This document shows, one piece after another, positions 44,047 through 53,445 of a stretch of 64,000 nucleotides of DNA. Source of the stretch: Maridesulfovibrio ferrireducens (GTDB lineage: Bacteria > Desulfobacterota > Desulfovibrionia > Desulfovibrionales > Desulfovibrionaceae); contig NZ_JAEINN010000001.1 in the NCBI RefSeq assembly GCF_016342405.1, positions 1-64,000 on the forward strand, read 5' to 3'. A program made the position numbers and the translations under genes. Numbering within the stretch: position 1 is the first letter of the stretch; the number at the start of each line of letters is the position of its first letter. Under the pieces are notes generated by a model, which searched no databases, was not told the DNA's origin, and saw only the letters and a list, made by a program, of their open reading frames with translations.

Positions 44047-44372
44047 AAAGTATCTCCTTATTGTTGAGAGCTAAACTTCATTAATTATATATAGATTCCT
44101 TTTGTGTTTTAGACAATGGTCGTGAAAAAATGAATTGTTGTTATAAAGATACCTAAAAGATAATTCTAAGTTGTGACAGCAGTGATATAATGCATCGCCG
44201 AAAGAGCGAGGATTCGTAAAGGAAGAAGGTAGCCGGTCTGGGGCTTTCCGGATGATTATATGGAAAGATTGCAGGAAGATTTAATGCGGAGACTGTCCAA
44301 AAGAACTTCAGAAGGAGACCGCACTAAGACTCCGAGAAAAGGAGAATAATGCGGCCTCCGGATAATTACCAT
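44047..44372 (+). other. Gap with two tiny coupled ORFs or a structured leader
   Basis: 326 bp without a conventional gene. The plus strand has a 9-codon ORF at 44190-44219. It also has a 21-codon basic ORF at 44284-44349 with AGGAAG 6 bases upstream, whose stop overlaps another ATG (TAATG) preceded by AAAAGGAG. Short complementary stretches (GCGG...CCGC, CCGG...CCGG) suggest RNA folding. The match to any known riboswitch consensus is poor. It may be a small RNA, a peptide leader, or the remains of a gene. Confidence 0.25.
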
Positions 44373-44645
44373 TTACCAGTTGTCATCGTCGTATTCCCAG
44401 CCTCCCTCATCAACTGAGACTTCACGTATTTTTACGAAAAAGCCTTCGTCTGTTTCATTAACGAGAACCTGAGCTTTGATCCATTGATCCATAAATTCAT
44501 GCAGATTCCGTCCATTAATATCCGGCTCGACAATGAATTCTTCTTCTCCGTCTACCATAATGGCTAACTGAAATTTATCATCTAAGTCACCGTCAAACGG
44601 TACGACCTGTCCATAAATTGTATCTGAGTAAAATTCACTCGACAC
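44373..44645 (-). CDS. Small acidic conserved-type protein
   Basis: 90 residues, strongly acidic, soluble, no cysteine or signal peptide. I do not recognise a family. It is 26 bp downstream of the acetyltransferase gene on the same strand and so part of the sigma-54-controlled unit. The acidic composition (VDEGGWEYDDDNW end) is common in cytosolic proteins of salt-tolerant Desulfovibrio relatives. Confidence 0.7.
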   Translation of the reverse strand: MSSEFYSDTIYGQVVPFDGDLDDKFQLAIMVDGEEEFIVEPDINGRNLHEFMDQWIKAQVLVNETDEGFFVKIREVSVDEGGWEYDDDNW

Positions 44646-44671
44646 GGCATTTTCTCCATATGTAATTGGGG

Positions 44672-45238
44672 CTAATTTTCGTCATCAAATTGTTCCACTT
44701 CTCGGGCATAAACTAGGTTGCCTTGAGACGGCACAAAAAAACGGTAATACTGCGATTGTCTGTCATACCCTAGGGCTTCAAAAAAATAATGAACCGGTGC
44801 GAGGGATCTGTGTTCCGGTATCTCGCAGAAAATCATACTTCCGTTGTCCATTGAGACCTGTCTGTCCACCTCATCAAGTAACGCAGAGCCGATACCGATT
44901 CCCTGATAGGCATCATCCACTGCGACGAGATAAAGTTCGTAACAGTCTTCTTCGTCCGGGATTGTACCAAAGCATACGAAACCGACTAAAATTTGTTCAT
45001 CGTCGTTTATTACGTGCGCTTTAATAAAAGTACGGCTTGATTCTTCTGTGCCGAAAGCCGCCTCCCATGCTATTTCTTCAGCAAGCATGAGATCATTCGG
45101 AGAAAAGTTCTGACACTTGCCGGCAAGTTGCAGTACTTCTTCAGCTTCTTTTGCTTGTAATCCAAGGCTCAGCTTTAGTTGAATTTCAGATTCTTCTGCC
45201 GGGGCAGCTTTTTCGTCCTCAATAATATCAATCGTCAT
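44672..45238 (-). CDS. GNAT-family N-acetyltransferase
   Basis: 188 residues. The acetyl-CoA motif A is ELYLVAVDDAYQGIGIGSALLDEVDRQV; motif B is the end region HYFFEALGYDRQSQYYRFFVP. The N-terminal half has FSPNDLMLAEEIAWEAAFG and is typical of single-domain GNATs. The substrate is unknown. It is the first gene after a sigma-54 promoter and three activator palindromes, so it is the likely target of the upstream activator. It has a good match to no named GNAT subgroup that I can call. Confidence 0.82.
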   Translation of the reverse strand: MTIDIIEDEKAAPAEESEIQLKLSLGLQAKEAEEVLQLAGKCQNFSPNDLMLAEEIAWEAAFGTEESSRTFIKAHVINDDEQILVGFVCFGTIPDEEDCYELYLVAVDDAYQGIGIGSALLDEVDRQVSMDNGSMIFCEIPEHRSLAPVHYFFEALGYDRQSQYYRFFVPSQGNLVYAREVEQFDDEN

Positions 45239-45382
45239 TTGATTTCCTCACTCATCAAATAATCAAACTTTGCAGCCCTGAGGATGCAATAGGAAGCAAT
45301 TCTTCATCAACTGCGGACTAAAAAATATCTATAATAGGCAGATATCAATAGTTGGCACTGATGAACTCAAAATTGGGCAATA

Positions 45383-45398
45383 GCATGGAGCGTGCCAT
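45383..45398 (-). promoter_or_regulatory. Sigma-54 promoter for the GNAT operon
   Basis: On the minus strand: TGGCACGCTCCATGCT, with TGGCAC at -24, a 5-bp spacer and ATGC at -12 (consensus TTGC). The transcript start would be near 45372, with a leader of about 135 bases before the GNAT gene. Confidence 0.7.
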
Positions 45399-45447
45399 TT
45401 CTAACACATTGTAATATAAGCTTAATTTTTAAAGATATAGAGCTATG

Positions 45448-45629
45448 AGAACTGATAGTTCCTATTAACCCGGTATGGTGGATGGGGTGGAGGGAGATGG
45501 CTTAGTGTATTCTGCTGATTTTTTTATATCTTTTAGGAACTCAAAGCTGTTTTTTATGATTGAATATTGTTTGGAATGACAGGAACTTTAAGTTCTTGCT
45601 TTTTTTTAAAATGAGAACTTCTGGTTCCT
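45448..45629. promoter_or_regulatory. Three activator-binding palindromes (AGAACT-N3-AGTTCCT)
   Basis: Copies at 45448-45463 (AGAACT-GAT-AGTTCCT), 45581-45596 in inverted orientation (AGAACT-TAA-AGTTCCT on the minus strand) and 45614-45629 (AGAACT-TCT-GGTTCCT). A half site AGGAACT lies near 45535. They sit 50-230 bp upstream of the -24 box and next to the activator gene's stop, just as at 33511-33604 but with a different sequence. Confidence 0.75.
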
Positions 45630-46773
45630 ATTTTGATGTGAAATCGTGCCTGGAAAGGGTATGCTTTTTCATCAGTTTATTAAGCTGGCGGGTGCTTATT
45701 TCTGCACCCTTAGCAGTATCTTTAATAATTCCTTCGTATCTTTCAAGAAGACGGGTGAGATATGCGACTTCAAAAACATCAATTGCGGTTTGTCGAGCCA
45801 ATCCCAGAGGAAGGCTGGCGTCAATGTCTACAGGATGTTGTCCGAAGTTGTTTTTGAAAAATTCAATTGGAAAGCTTGAAGGGCGGAGCATTGAAGTCGG
45901 TTCAAGGATACATGCCCGCTCAATGATGTTTTCAAGTTCACGGACATTTCCCGGCCACTGGTAGTCAAGAAAAGCTTCCATTACTTCGGGGGCGATATCG
46001 GTTATATTTTTGTTAAGCGGGGTGTTGAACTGTGTAATGAATTCGGTACAAAGGTGGAGAATGTCTTCTTTGCGTTCGCGTAGCGGTGGAATAACAATTG
46101 GAAAGACGTTTAATCTGTAAAAAAGATCACGCCTGAAAGATCCTTTTGCACAAAGTTCATCCAGATTGTCATTGCTCGCAGCAATTACCCGCACATTCAA
46201 GGGGATGGTTGTTTCCCCGCCGATTCTTTGAATCTGGCGTTCTTGCAGCACATCGAGCAGTTTAACCTGTACCGCAGAGCTGATGGTTCCTACCTCGTCT
46301 AAAAACAGAGTGCCCATATTTGCAAGTTCAAATTTTCCAAGCTTGCGCCGGAAGGCTCCGGTAAAAGCTCCTTTTTCGTGTCCGAACAATTCACTTTCAA
46401 CAAGAGTATCCGGGATGGCTCCGCAATGTACGCTGATAAACGGATCTTCTTTGCGGTTGCTGTGTGCGTGAAGGAGTCTGGCAATGAGTGTTTTGCCTGT
46501 TCCGGTTTCTCCGGAAAGAAGTACCGTAGTGCAGGTATTTGCAACCTGTTGCACTTTTTGCAGTACATCCTGCATGGCTTTGCTTTTAGTTTTAACTATG
46601 TCCTTGAAGTCTTCCCGCCAGAACTGGTCGCGTGGATAATCAAATTCAGAGTGTAGTCTGTTCGCTTCATAAGACTGTTCTATTACCAGTTTAACGTCAT
46701 GTTTGGGCTTTTGTTTTTCGATTGGTTTTTCGAGATGTTGACCACTGCGGGTGGTTATAAGTTGTTTACGCAT
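45628..46773 (-). CDS. Sigma-54-dependent activator without receiver domain
   Basis: Enhancer-binding protein of 381 residues from the ATG at 46773, which has AAGGAGA upstream; the open frame to 46857 lacks one. Only about 60 residues, with no recognised sensor domain, precede the AAA+ core. Motifs: Walker A GETGTGKT (88-95), GAFTGA (135-140), Walker B TLFLDE, and RRDLFYRLNVFPIVIPPLRERKED. The C-terminal helix-turn-helix is divergent (GIIKDTAKGAEISTRQLNKLMKK). In the PspF style it may be controlled by a partner protein. The three AGAACT palindromes downstream are its likely sites, with the GNAT operon as target. The cupin gene is divergent. Confidence 0.85.
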   Translation of the reverse strand: MRKQLITTRSGQHLEKPIEKQKPKHDVKLVIEQSYEANRLHSEFDYPRDQFWREDFKDIVKTKSKAMQDVLQKVQQVANTCTTVLLSGETGTGKTLIARLLHAHSNRKEDPFISVHCGAIPDTLVESELFGHEKGAFTGAFRRKLGKFELANMGTLFLDEVGTISSAVQVKLLDVLQERQIQRIGGETTIPLNVRVIAASNDNLDELCAKGSFRRDLFYRLNVFPIVIPPLRERKEDILHLCTEFITQFNTPLNKNITDIAPEVMEAFLDYQWPGNVRELENIIERACILEPTSMLRPSSFPIEFFKNNFGQHPVDIDASLPLGLARQTAIDVFEVAYLTRLLERYEGIIKDTAKGAEISTRQLNKLMKKHTLSRHDFTSK

Positions 46774-47081
46774 GCCCTGTCTCCTTGCTGTAGCGGCGCA
46801 GATTTGACTCTGATAACGCTTGCCGAATATATTATAGAAGTAGAAAGTACAATGCAAAATTTTTGTGAATAAAAGTGAGCTTCTTAATATAATAATATCT
46901 ATGTTTATTTTAAAAATAGTAAAAAATTTACAAGTTAAAAAAAGGTGAATCGAAGTGATGATAATTTAAAAAAAGGGCTGTCATTACGAATAATACATGT
47001 AATTATCGAGTTTTGTTTTCTATGTTTTAAAAAAGGTGTATTATGTATTTGTAACTCGAAAAATTATTCAAAGGAGAAGTC

Positions 47082-47459
47082 ATGGCAGACTCAAGCTTTC
47101 TTTCAAAAGTTCCTAATCCGGTGACTATTAAAAATATTGATCATGGCAAAGTTGTAAATCTGGTTGACCTTGTCAGCTATCAGGAAGGGCAGGTCGTCAG
47201 CAGAACGTTGTCGCAACATAAAACAGTGACTCTTACTTTGTTTGCCTTTGAAACAGGAGAAGGGATCAGCACGCATACCACTCCGGGCGATGCTATGGTT
47301 CAGGTGCTTGACGGCACCGCCGAGGTTACAATAGACGGAGATGTTTTCACTGTCGGGGCAGGACAGTCGATTGTCATGCCTGCAAATACTCCTCATGGAC
47401 TTAAGGCAAAGGAGCGCTTTAAAATGTTGCTGACTCTTATTAAAGAAAAAGCAGTATAA
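47082..47459 (+). CDS. Single-domain cupin protein
   Basis: 125 residues, AAGGAG 6 bases before the ATG. The cupin motifs are EGISTHTTPGDAMVQVLDGTAEV (motif 1, with metal ligands His and the conserved G, though the usual H-x-H is S-T-H) and GAGQSIVMPANTPHGLKA (motif 2 with His). Small cupins of this form are often named cupin 2 and have varied or no known roles. Monocistronic, ended by a terminator. Confidence 0.85.
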   Translation: MADSSFLSKVPNPVTIKNIDHGKVVNLVDLVSYQEGQVVSRTLSQHKTVTLTLFAFETGEGISTHTTPGDAMVQVLDGTAEVTIDGDVFTVGAGQSIVMPANTPHGLKAKERFKMLLTLIKEKAV

Positions 47460-47479
47460 AATATAAATAACTTTAAACG

Positions 47480-47517
47480 GGAGAAGGTCTAAATGGGCCT
47501 TCTCCTTTTGATTTTTT
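47480..47517 (+). terminator. Terminator after the cupin gene
   Basis: Stem GGAGAAGG with CCTTCTCC, loop of about 10 bases, followed by TTTTGATTTTTT. Confidence 0.85.
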
Positions 47518-47554
47518 AAAGGGTTGAGAAGTCTGTGATTCTCGGAGATTTAAA

Positions 47555-48715
47555 ATGGGTAAAAAATGTTTTTTGGTTGCCGGGCTGGGAGTCGGAGTTA
47601 CACTGCTGGTCTTATGGCTGGTAGGTGTTTTTAATTCAGGTGTAATTCAGCCGGGGCGGGTGGTTCCTACCAGACCTGTTGAAGAACCGGCTTTGACCGA
47701 TCAGGCTGAAATAATAGTTGTTCCGGTTATGTATGAAGCTGTCGGAACTATAAGGCCTAAGACTGAAACAAATATCGAAGCTCAAGTCACAGGTAAAGTG
47801 CTTACTGTGCTGGTTCGCGCCGGCGATAAAGTCAGCAAGAATGATAAGCTTATAGTGCTCGACAGTCGCGGTTTTCAGACCCGTCTTGAAAGTGCCGAGC
47901 AGGGACTTAAGTCAGCCGAAGCGTCACATCGTCAGGCAGGAGAGGCTATCAATGCGGCAAAGGCTGCATCATACACAGCAACATCCACATGGAAGCGCAT
48001 GAAGACCTTATTTGACAGTAAGGTTGCCACTCTTGACGAACTTGATCGCGTTGAAGCTCAATATTTACAGGCAAAGGCATATCTTGCACAGGCTAATGAT
48101 GGACTGGCTGCGGCCTCGGCCGGAGTTAAGCAGGCATCCAAGGCTGTAGAAGAAGCCCAAATAAATTTAGGGTATACTACAATTTCTGCTAATACTGATG
48201 GTGAAGTTGCCAAGCGGATGGTTGAGCCCGGTGACATCGCGTTTCCCGGTAAAAGTCTGATGCTTATTCAGACCAGCGGATCGCTCCGTCTGGAAGCTTT
48301 GGTTCGTGAAGGAGTAATCGGAAAGGTTAGACCCGGTGTAAAATTGTCGGTTGAGGTTCAGGCCCTCGGTGAGCGGACTGTCGGAATTGTAGAAGAAGTT
48401 GTTCCGTCTGCCGATCCTTCCACACGCTCTTTTCTGGTTAAAATAGGGCTGGACCCTATCCCCGGATTATATCCCGGTATGTTCGGGCGGCTGCTTGTTC
48501 CGCTCAGGGAAAAGGAAGTTGTTGTTGTGCCAGTGCATGCTGTTTCGCGGGTGGGGCAGCTTGAAACAGTTTTGATAAAGAATGGAGAGGTATGGGACCC
48601 CGTGTATGTCCGTACCGGAAATGTCTACGAAGATAAGATAGAAATTTTGTCCGGTTTGCGAGGTAATGAGACTTTGGGGATGACCGCACTGGAGGCAGGC
48701 GGAGAATCAAAATGA
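47555..48715 (+). CDS. RND efflux periplasmic adaptor (membrane fusion protein)
   Basis: 386-residue periplasmic adaptor subunit linking an RND pump to an outer-membrane channel. It has an N-terminal membrane anchor (CFLVAGLGVGVTLLVLWLVGVF). The lipoyl/barrel-sandwich half motifs are VGTIRPKTETNIEAQVTGKV and YTTISANTDGEVAKRMVEPGD. Between them, about 110-185, is an alanine-rich coiled-coil hairpin. Its stop overlaps the permease start as ATGA, so the two are coupled. No outer-membrane factor or local regulator is present. Confidence 0.9.
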   Translation: MGKKCFLVAGLGVGVTLLVLWLVGVFNSGVIQPGRVVPTRPVEEPALTDQAEIIVVPVMYEAVGTIRPKTETNIEAQVTGKVLTVLVRAGDKVSKNDKLIVLDSRGFQTRLESAEQGLKSAEASHRQAGEAINAAKAASYTATSTWKRMKTLFDSKVATLDELDRVEAQYLQAKAYLAQANDGLAAASAGVKQASKAVEEAQINLGYTTISANTDGEVAKRMVEPGDIAFPGKSLMLIQTSGSLRLEALVREGVIGKVRPGVKLSVEVQALGERTVGIVEEVVPSADPSTRSFLVKIGLDPIPGLYPGMFGRLLVPLREKEVVVVPVHAVSRVGQLETVLIKNGEVWDPVYVRTGNVYEDKIEILSGLRGNETLGMTALEAGGESK

Positions 48716-51700
48716 GCACTTCTGACGCAAACCATGAAGGTGAAAAGTCCAAAGGGTTGATTGCATCGACTGTCCGTTTCTTTTTACATTCAAAACTTAC
48801 CGTTATTCTGGTGATTGCTTCTGTCCTGCTCGGCGTTGCCGCTATTCAATTGACCCCGAGAGAAGAGGAACCGCAGATAGTTGTGCCTATGGCAGATATT
48901 GTGGTTCAGGCGCCGGGTGCTGGTGTTGAGGAAGTTGAGAAGCTTATTACCACGCCTCTTGAACGCCTTTTGTGGCAGATTGATGGCGTCGAGTACGTAT
49001 ATTCCATTTCCCGCCGCGACACCTCTATGGTGACGGTTCGTTTTTTTGTCGGGGAGAATCGTGAAGAATCACTTATCAAGCTGCACAATGCCATTACTAA
49101 AAACGCGGAGCTTGTTCCAGGTATAGTCTCAGGGTGGGCGATTAAGCCTGTTGAGATTGATGATGTGCCGATAGTCGCGTTAACGTTATATCCTTCTTCC
49201 GATCATCCCGAAATTTCAGATTTTGAACTGCGCCGCGTCGCAGAAGAGTTGTCGCAGCGACTTGCGGAAGTGGAAGACCTCTCACGTATATCTCTGGTTT
49301 CCGGTCGGTCCCGTGAGATTCGGGTTGAGCTTTATCCCGAACGTATGGCGGGATTAAATGTTTCGCCCATGAATATAGTCAAAGCCTTGGATGGCGCTGA
49401 TCAGTCTGCCGTGGCCGGGACTGTTCTTTCGGGTAACCGTGAGATAACTATTTCAGCCAATTCCTTCCTTGAATCGGCGGAAGATGTGCGCAATCTAATC
49501 GTCGGGGTTTTTGATTCAAAGCCTGTCTACTTACGCGATGTTGCCGTTATAGAGGACGGACCGGAAGAACCTTCGTCTTATTCAAGGATTGGTTTCTCAA
49601 GACTCTATTTAACTAGTATAGGACAGGATGCAGAACAGCCTTCACTTCCGGCAGTGACTATTGCCTTGTCTAAGAAGAAAGGAAGCAATGCCGTCGACGT
49701 TTCCGAAGCCGTTCTTGCCCGTCTTGATCAGCTTAGAACGACAGTACTACCCGCCGGAATTGAGGTGGAAATCACCCGTGATTACGGCAAAACTGCTGAT
49801 GCTAAAGTGAGCGACCTGTTAAATTCGCTCGGGTTTGCGGTTTTTACCGTGGTTCTTTTACTCGCTTTCACCCTCGGCTGGCGAGAAGCGGCGATTGTTG
49901 CTCTTGCTGTTCCTGTCAGTTTTTCTTTGGCCCTGTTCGTCAATTATATGCTGGGGTTCACTATTAACCGTGTAACTCTTTTTGCTTTGATTCTTTCACT
50001 CGGGCTGGTGGTGGACGATCCTATTACTAATGTGGACAACATTCAGCGTCACATTCTCATGAAAAAAAAGAAGCCTGCCGAGGCTACACTTGATGCTGTT
50101 TCCGAAGTTCTGCCGCCGGTTATCATGTCCACTTTGGCAATTATTGTTTCCTTTGTTCCGCTTTTCTTTATTACCGGAATGATGGGGCCTTATATGGCTC
50201 CTATGGCAGCCAATGTCCCGCTGACAGTAATCTTTTCAACGGTTTGCGCTCTTACTATTGTGCCGTGGCTGGCTTTCCGCCTTTTAAAAGATATTAAGCC
50301 TAAACCCGGTTCTGAGCTTGATTCCGGTCCCGGTAAAATTGAGCGTTTTTATTCATGGATTATTACACCTTTTCTTGAATCCTCAGCTAAACGCTGGATG
50401 TTGCTGTGTGCTATTCTTCTTGGACTGCTCTTTTCAATTGGGCTTGCCGGAATGCGATTTGTTCCACTCAAAATGCTTCCGTTTGATAACAAAAATGAAT
50501 TTCAGATTGTCATTGATATGGATGAGGGAACACCTCTTGAGCAGACCGACAGAGTGGTTCGTGAGTTCGAGCAGATTTTACGAGGAGTGCCGGAGGTTAC
50601 AAATTTTGTAACTTATGCAGGCGAACCTTCCCCAATGGATTTCAACGGGCTGGTCCGCCATTATTACTGGAGAAACGGCGGGCATATGGCGGATATCCGC
50701 GTTAATCTGGCGGATAAATCTCAGCGCAGTGAGCAGAGTCATGCCATTGTGCTCAGGCTTCGGAATGAGCTTGAAGCTTTTGCCGGGCGTAACAATGCCC
50801 GGATTAAAATTGTGGAATCTCCTCCCGGACCTCCGGTTATATCGACCATTACTACAGAAGTTTATGGGGCAGAGGACCGCCCTTATTCAGCTCTGATTGA
50901 AGGGGCGGATCAGATTGAGGGGATTATGGCAACTGAACCAGGGGTGGTCGATGTGGATGATTCCACCGAAGCTGACCGGATCATGGTTGATTTTGTGTTG
51001 GATAAAGAAAAAGCAGCCTTGCACGGGGTTACAGCTCGTAGCGTCGTGGCGACTTTGCAAATGGCATTATCCGGTATGGTTCCGGCCACGGTGCATGTTG
51101 AAGGAGAACGCCGCCCCTTACCTGTGAAACTCATTTTACCGCGAGTGCGTCGTTCTGATGCAGGGACTCTGTCACAGATCAAAGTTAAAACTATAGAGGG
51201 GAAATCTGTCCCGCTGGCTGAACTTGGCGAGCTTGTGGAGATTGATCAGCAACAGCCGATTTATCATAAAAATCTTAAACGGGTTGTTTATGTGTTCGCT
51301 GAAATGGCCGGGCGTGCTCCGGGTGAAGCTGTTCTTGATATGCAGTCGAAATTGAAAGCTGATCCTCTACCTCCTTTTATCTGGTCCGAGTGGGCGGGGG
51401 AAGGTGAATGGCAGATCACGCTTGATGTGTTCCGTGATTTGGGACTGGCTTTTGCCGCGGCCCTGCTCGGTATATATATTTTACTGGTGGTGGAGACAGG
51501 CTCATTCGGTATGCCGCTTCTTATTATGAGCGCGATCCCTCTTACTTTACTGGGAATCATGCCCGGATTCTGGCTGCTCAATCTGATAGGGGCGGGAGAA
51601 GTTGCGGGAATGGTCGGCGAAGCTTTTGCGGATCCGATATTTTTTACGGCGACCAGTATGATCGGGATGATTGCGCTGGGTGGAATTGTTATTCGTAACT

Positions 51701-51957
51701 CTCTGGTTCTTATTGATTTTGTGCGTAAATCTATGGCTGAAGGAATGGAGCTTAAAACTGCTCTTATCCGTTCCGGGGCTGTGCGTTTACGCCCTATAGT
51801 TTTGACGGCGGCAACAACTGCTCTCGGAGCATGGCCCATTACTTTGGACCCTATATTTTCCGGTCTCGCATGGGCTTTGATTTTTGGACTGCTGGCTTCA
51901 ACTTTGTTTACTTTGATTGTTATTCCAGTTGGGTATTATGTTTTTGAGAGGGATTAA
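48712..51957 (+). CDS. RND efflux permease (AcrB/MexB-like family)
   Basis: 1081 residues, 12 predicted helices in the RND plan: TM1 near 25-45, large periplasmic loop, TM2-7 about 365-560, second loop, TM8-12 about 900-1075. Proton-relay aspartates are in TM4 (LGLVVDDPITNVDNIQRHI). GMMGPYMAPMAANVPLTVIFSTV and VRLRPIVLTAATTALGAWPITLDPIFSGLAWALIFG are family stretches. The sequence is of the short-signature class that often exports varied small compounds or metals; the substrate is not deducible. Its last 4 bases overlap the convergent kinase gene. Confidence 0.9.
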   Translation: MSTSDANHEGEKSKGLIASTVRFFLHSKLTVILVIASVLLGVAAIQLTPREEEPQIVVPMADIVVQAPGAGVEEVEKLITTPLERLLWQIDGVEYVYSISRRDTSMVTVRFFVGENREESLIKLHNAITKNAELVPGIVSGWAIKPVEIDDVPIVALTLYPSSDHPEISDFELRRVAEELSQRLAEVEDLSRISLVSGRSREIRVELYPERMAGLNVSPMNIVKALDGADQSAVAGTVLSGNREITISANSFLESAEDVRNLIVGVFDSKPVYLRDVAVIEDGPEEPSSYSRIGFSRLYLTSIGQDAEQPSLPAVTIALSKKKGSNAVDVSEAVLARLDQLRTTVLPAGIEVEITRDYGKTADAKVSDLLNSLGFAVFTVVLLLAFTLGWREAAIVALAVPVSFSLALFVNYMLGFTINRVTLFALILSLGLVVDDPITNVDNIQRHILMKKKKPAEATLDAVSEVLPPVIMSTLAIIVSFVPLFFITGMMGPYMAPMAANVPLTVIFSTVCALTIVPWLAFRLLKDIKPKPGSELDSGPGKIERFYSWIITPFLESSAKRWMLLCAILLGLLFSIGLAGMRFVPLKMLPFDNKNEFQIVIDMDEGTPLEQTDRVVREFEQILRGVPEVTNFVTYAGEPSPMDFNGLVRHYYWRNGGHMADIRVNLADKSQRSEQSHAIVLRLRNELEAFAGRNNARIKIVESPPGPPVISTITTEVYGAEDRPYSALIEGADQIEGIMATEPGVVDVDDSTEADRIMVDFVLDKEKAALHGVTARSVVATLQMALSGMVPATVHVEGERRPLPVKLILPRVRRSDAGTLSQIKVKTIEGKSVPLAELGELVEIDQQQPIYHKNLKRVVYVFAEMAGRAPGEAVLDMQSKLKADPLPPFIWSEWAGEGEWQITLDVFRDLGLAFAAALLGIYILLVVETGSFGMPLLIMSAIPLTLLGIMPGFWLLNLIGAGEVAGMVGEAFADPIFFTATSMIGMIALGGIVIRNSLVLIDFVRKSMAEGMELKTALIRSGAVRLRPIVLTAATTALGAWPITLDPIFSGLAWALIFGLLASTLFTLIVIPVGYYVFERD

Positions 51958-53345
51958 GAGCACCTTTCTTCTGTTTTGCTTGGCAGTGTGATGGTAAATA
52001 ATGTTCCCACTTCCGGGACACTGGTTACACTCATTTGGCCGTGATGTAAGTCTGTGATGATAAAATAGGATATAGATAATCCTAATCCGGTTCCCTTTCC
52101 CACTTCTTTTGAGGTGTAGAATGGCTCAAAAATCTTGTTTTGGATCTCTTCAGTCATCCCCGGGCCATTGTCTTCGATTTCAAGAGTAACCTTTGACTCT
52201 TTTGAACTTATCCGCAGTATAAGTTCTGGTGCTGTTCCTTTCGCGTAAATTTTTTCAGCCATAGCTTCTGTGGCGTTTTTCAGCACATTCATAAAAACTT
52301 GCTGGATATCATTTGCAAGGCAGCAGACTTGAGGAATATTTTCTTCAAATTCGCGCGTAATTTTTATTTGTCTAAAGTCAAATTCATTATTTAAATTGTA
52401 GTCGTTAGAAATTAATTCAATAGTTTCATTTAAAAGTTCACTGATTTCACAAATGCAAAGTTTCCTAACTGTTTTCCGGCTGAAGCTGAGCACGTTGTGC
52501 ACAATTTTTGAAGCTTTTAAACCAGAAACTGAAATAAAATTTAACATGCGATTGACCCCTCTTTTATTGAGGTAGTTCCGCATATCATTTAATGAAATTG
52601 AGTTCTCTTCCGCCGTTGCAATGTTTTTACCCGTGTCATCGTATATACGATTATAAATGTTTTGAGATGCTCCCATGATGGCAGAGAGAGGATTATTAAT
52701 TTCATGAGCGATACCGGCTGCCAACTCACCTAGAGAACTCATTTTTTCATTTTGAATCAGAAGATCCTGAGTTTTTTTTCGTATGGTTATATCTCGAGCT
52801 ACCCCTAAACAGTAGCGATTGTTCTCTTCGTCAAATATGTATGCAGATATTTCGATGGGAAAAAGAGATCCATCTTTACGCTTGTGGTAACTCTCCAGAG
52901 AAAAGGAGTGATCATCCTTAATTGTGTTAATAAAATCAGACCACTCGTGAAGATTGGCATCGGCATCAATGTCATTAAGTTTAAGGCCAAGTATTTCTTC
53001 CCGGGTATATCCTAGTTTTTCACATGCGGAATTATTAACATCAAGGATATTTCCTTGTGAATCTGCCAGATAGATAGGATCTGCAATGTTGTTCAGCAAT
53101 CGTTGGTAGCGTTTGTGACTTTGTTGCTCTGAGCGAAGAAGTTTTTTTATCAATCCATAAACTAATAAAGCCGTTACAAGGACATAAAACCATCCTTTGT
53201 AAGTTTGAAGACTGTTAACCGTATCTGTATCCTGTACAAGAAGCAGTAAAAATTTGTCGGATAAAAGTATCCATAAACAACCGAAAGCTGCGTAAATGGA
53301 TGCTATTTTGATAGCTATTAAGAACAGTTTGGTTTCACCCGCCAC
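51954..53345 (-). CDS. Membrane PAS sensor histidine kinase
   Basis: 463 residues. Two N-terminal hydrophobic segments (about 10-35 and 50-67) enclose a short periplasmic loop. PAS (NNIADPIYLADSQGNILDVNNSACEKLGY, about 85-195) with PAC motif follows. The HisKA phospho-site is H in LAAGIAHEINNPLSAIM. The ATPase boxes are NVLKNATEAM (N), EIEDNGPGM (G1), FEPFYTSKEVGKGTGLGLSI (F, G2). It lacks a receiver; no response regulator lies next to it, so it is an orphan kinase. Confidence 0.9.
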   Translation of the reverse strand: MAGETKLFLIAIKIASIYAAFGCLWILLSDKFLLLLVQDTDTVNSLQTYKGWFYVLVTALLVYGLIKKLLRSEQQSHKRYQRLLNNIADPIYLADSQGNILDVNNSACEKLGYTREEILGLKLNDIDADANLHEWSDFINTIKDDHSFSLESYHKRKDGSLFPIEISAYIFDEENNRYCLGVARDITIRKKTQDLLIQNEKMSSLGELAAGIAHEINNPLSAIMGASQNIYNRIYDDTGKNIATAEENSISLNDMRNYLNKRGVNRMLNFISVSGLKASKIVHNVLSFSRKTVRKLCICEISELLNETIELISNDYNLNNEFDFRQIKITREFEENIPQVCCLANDIQQVFMNVLKNATEAMAEKIYAKGTAPELILRISSKESKVTLEIEDNGPGMTEEIQNKIFEPFYTSKEVGKGTGLGLSISYFIITDLHHGQMSVTSVPEVGTLFTITLPSKTEERCS

Positions 53346-53445
53346 CTGTGTTCTCCGAATTTAGTTAATTCAAAAAAAGAGACTTACAGGTAATGTAGCA
53401 TTTATTAAGAATTCTACGCAACCTTGAGAAATTTAATTTTACGTT

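Noticed and set aside
44180-44360. 6S RNA, glycine or cobalamin riboswitch
   Set aside because: Only short motif-like words agree; the conserved cores of these RNAs are not present.
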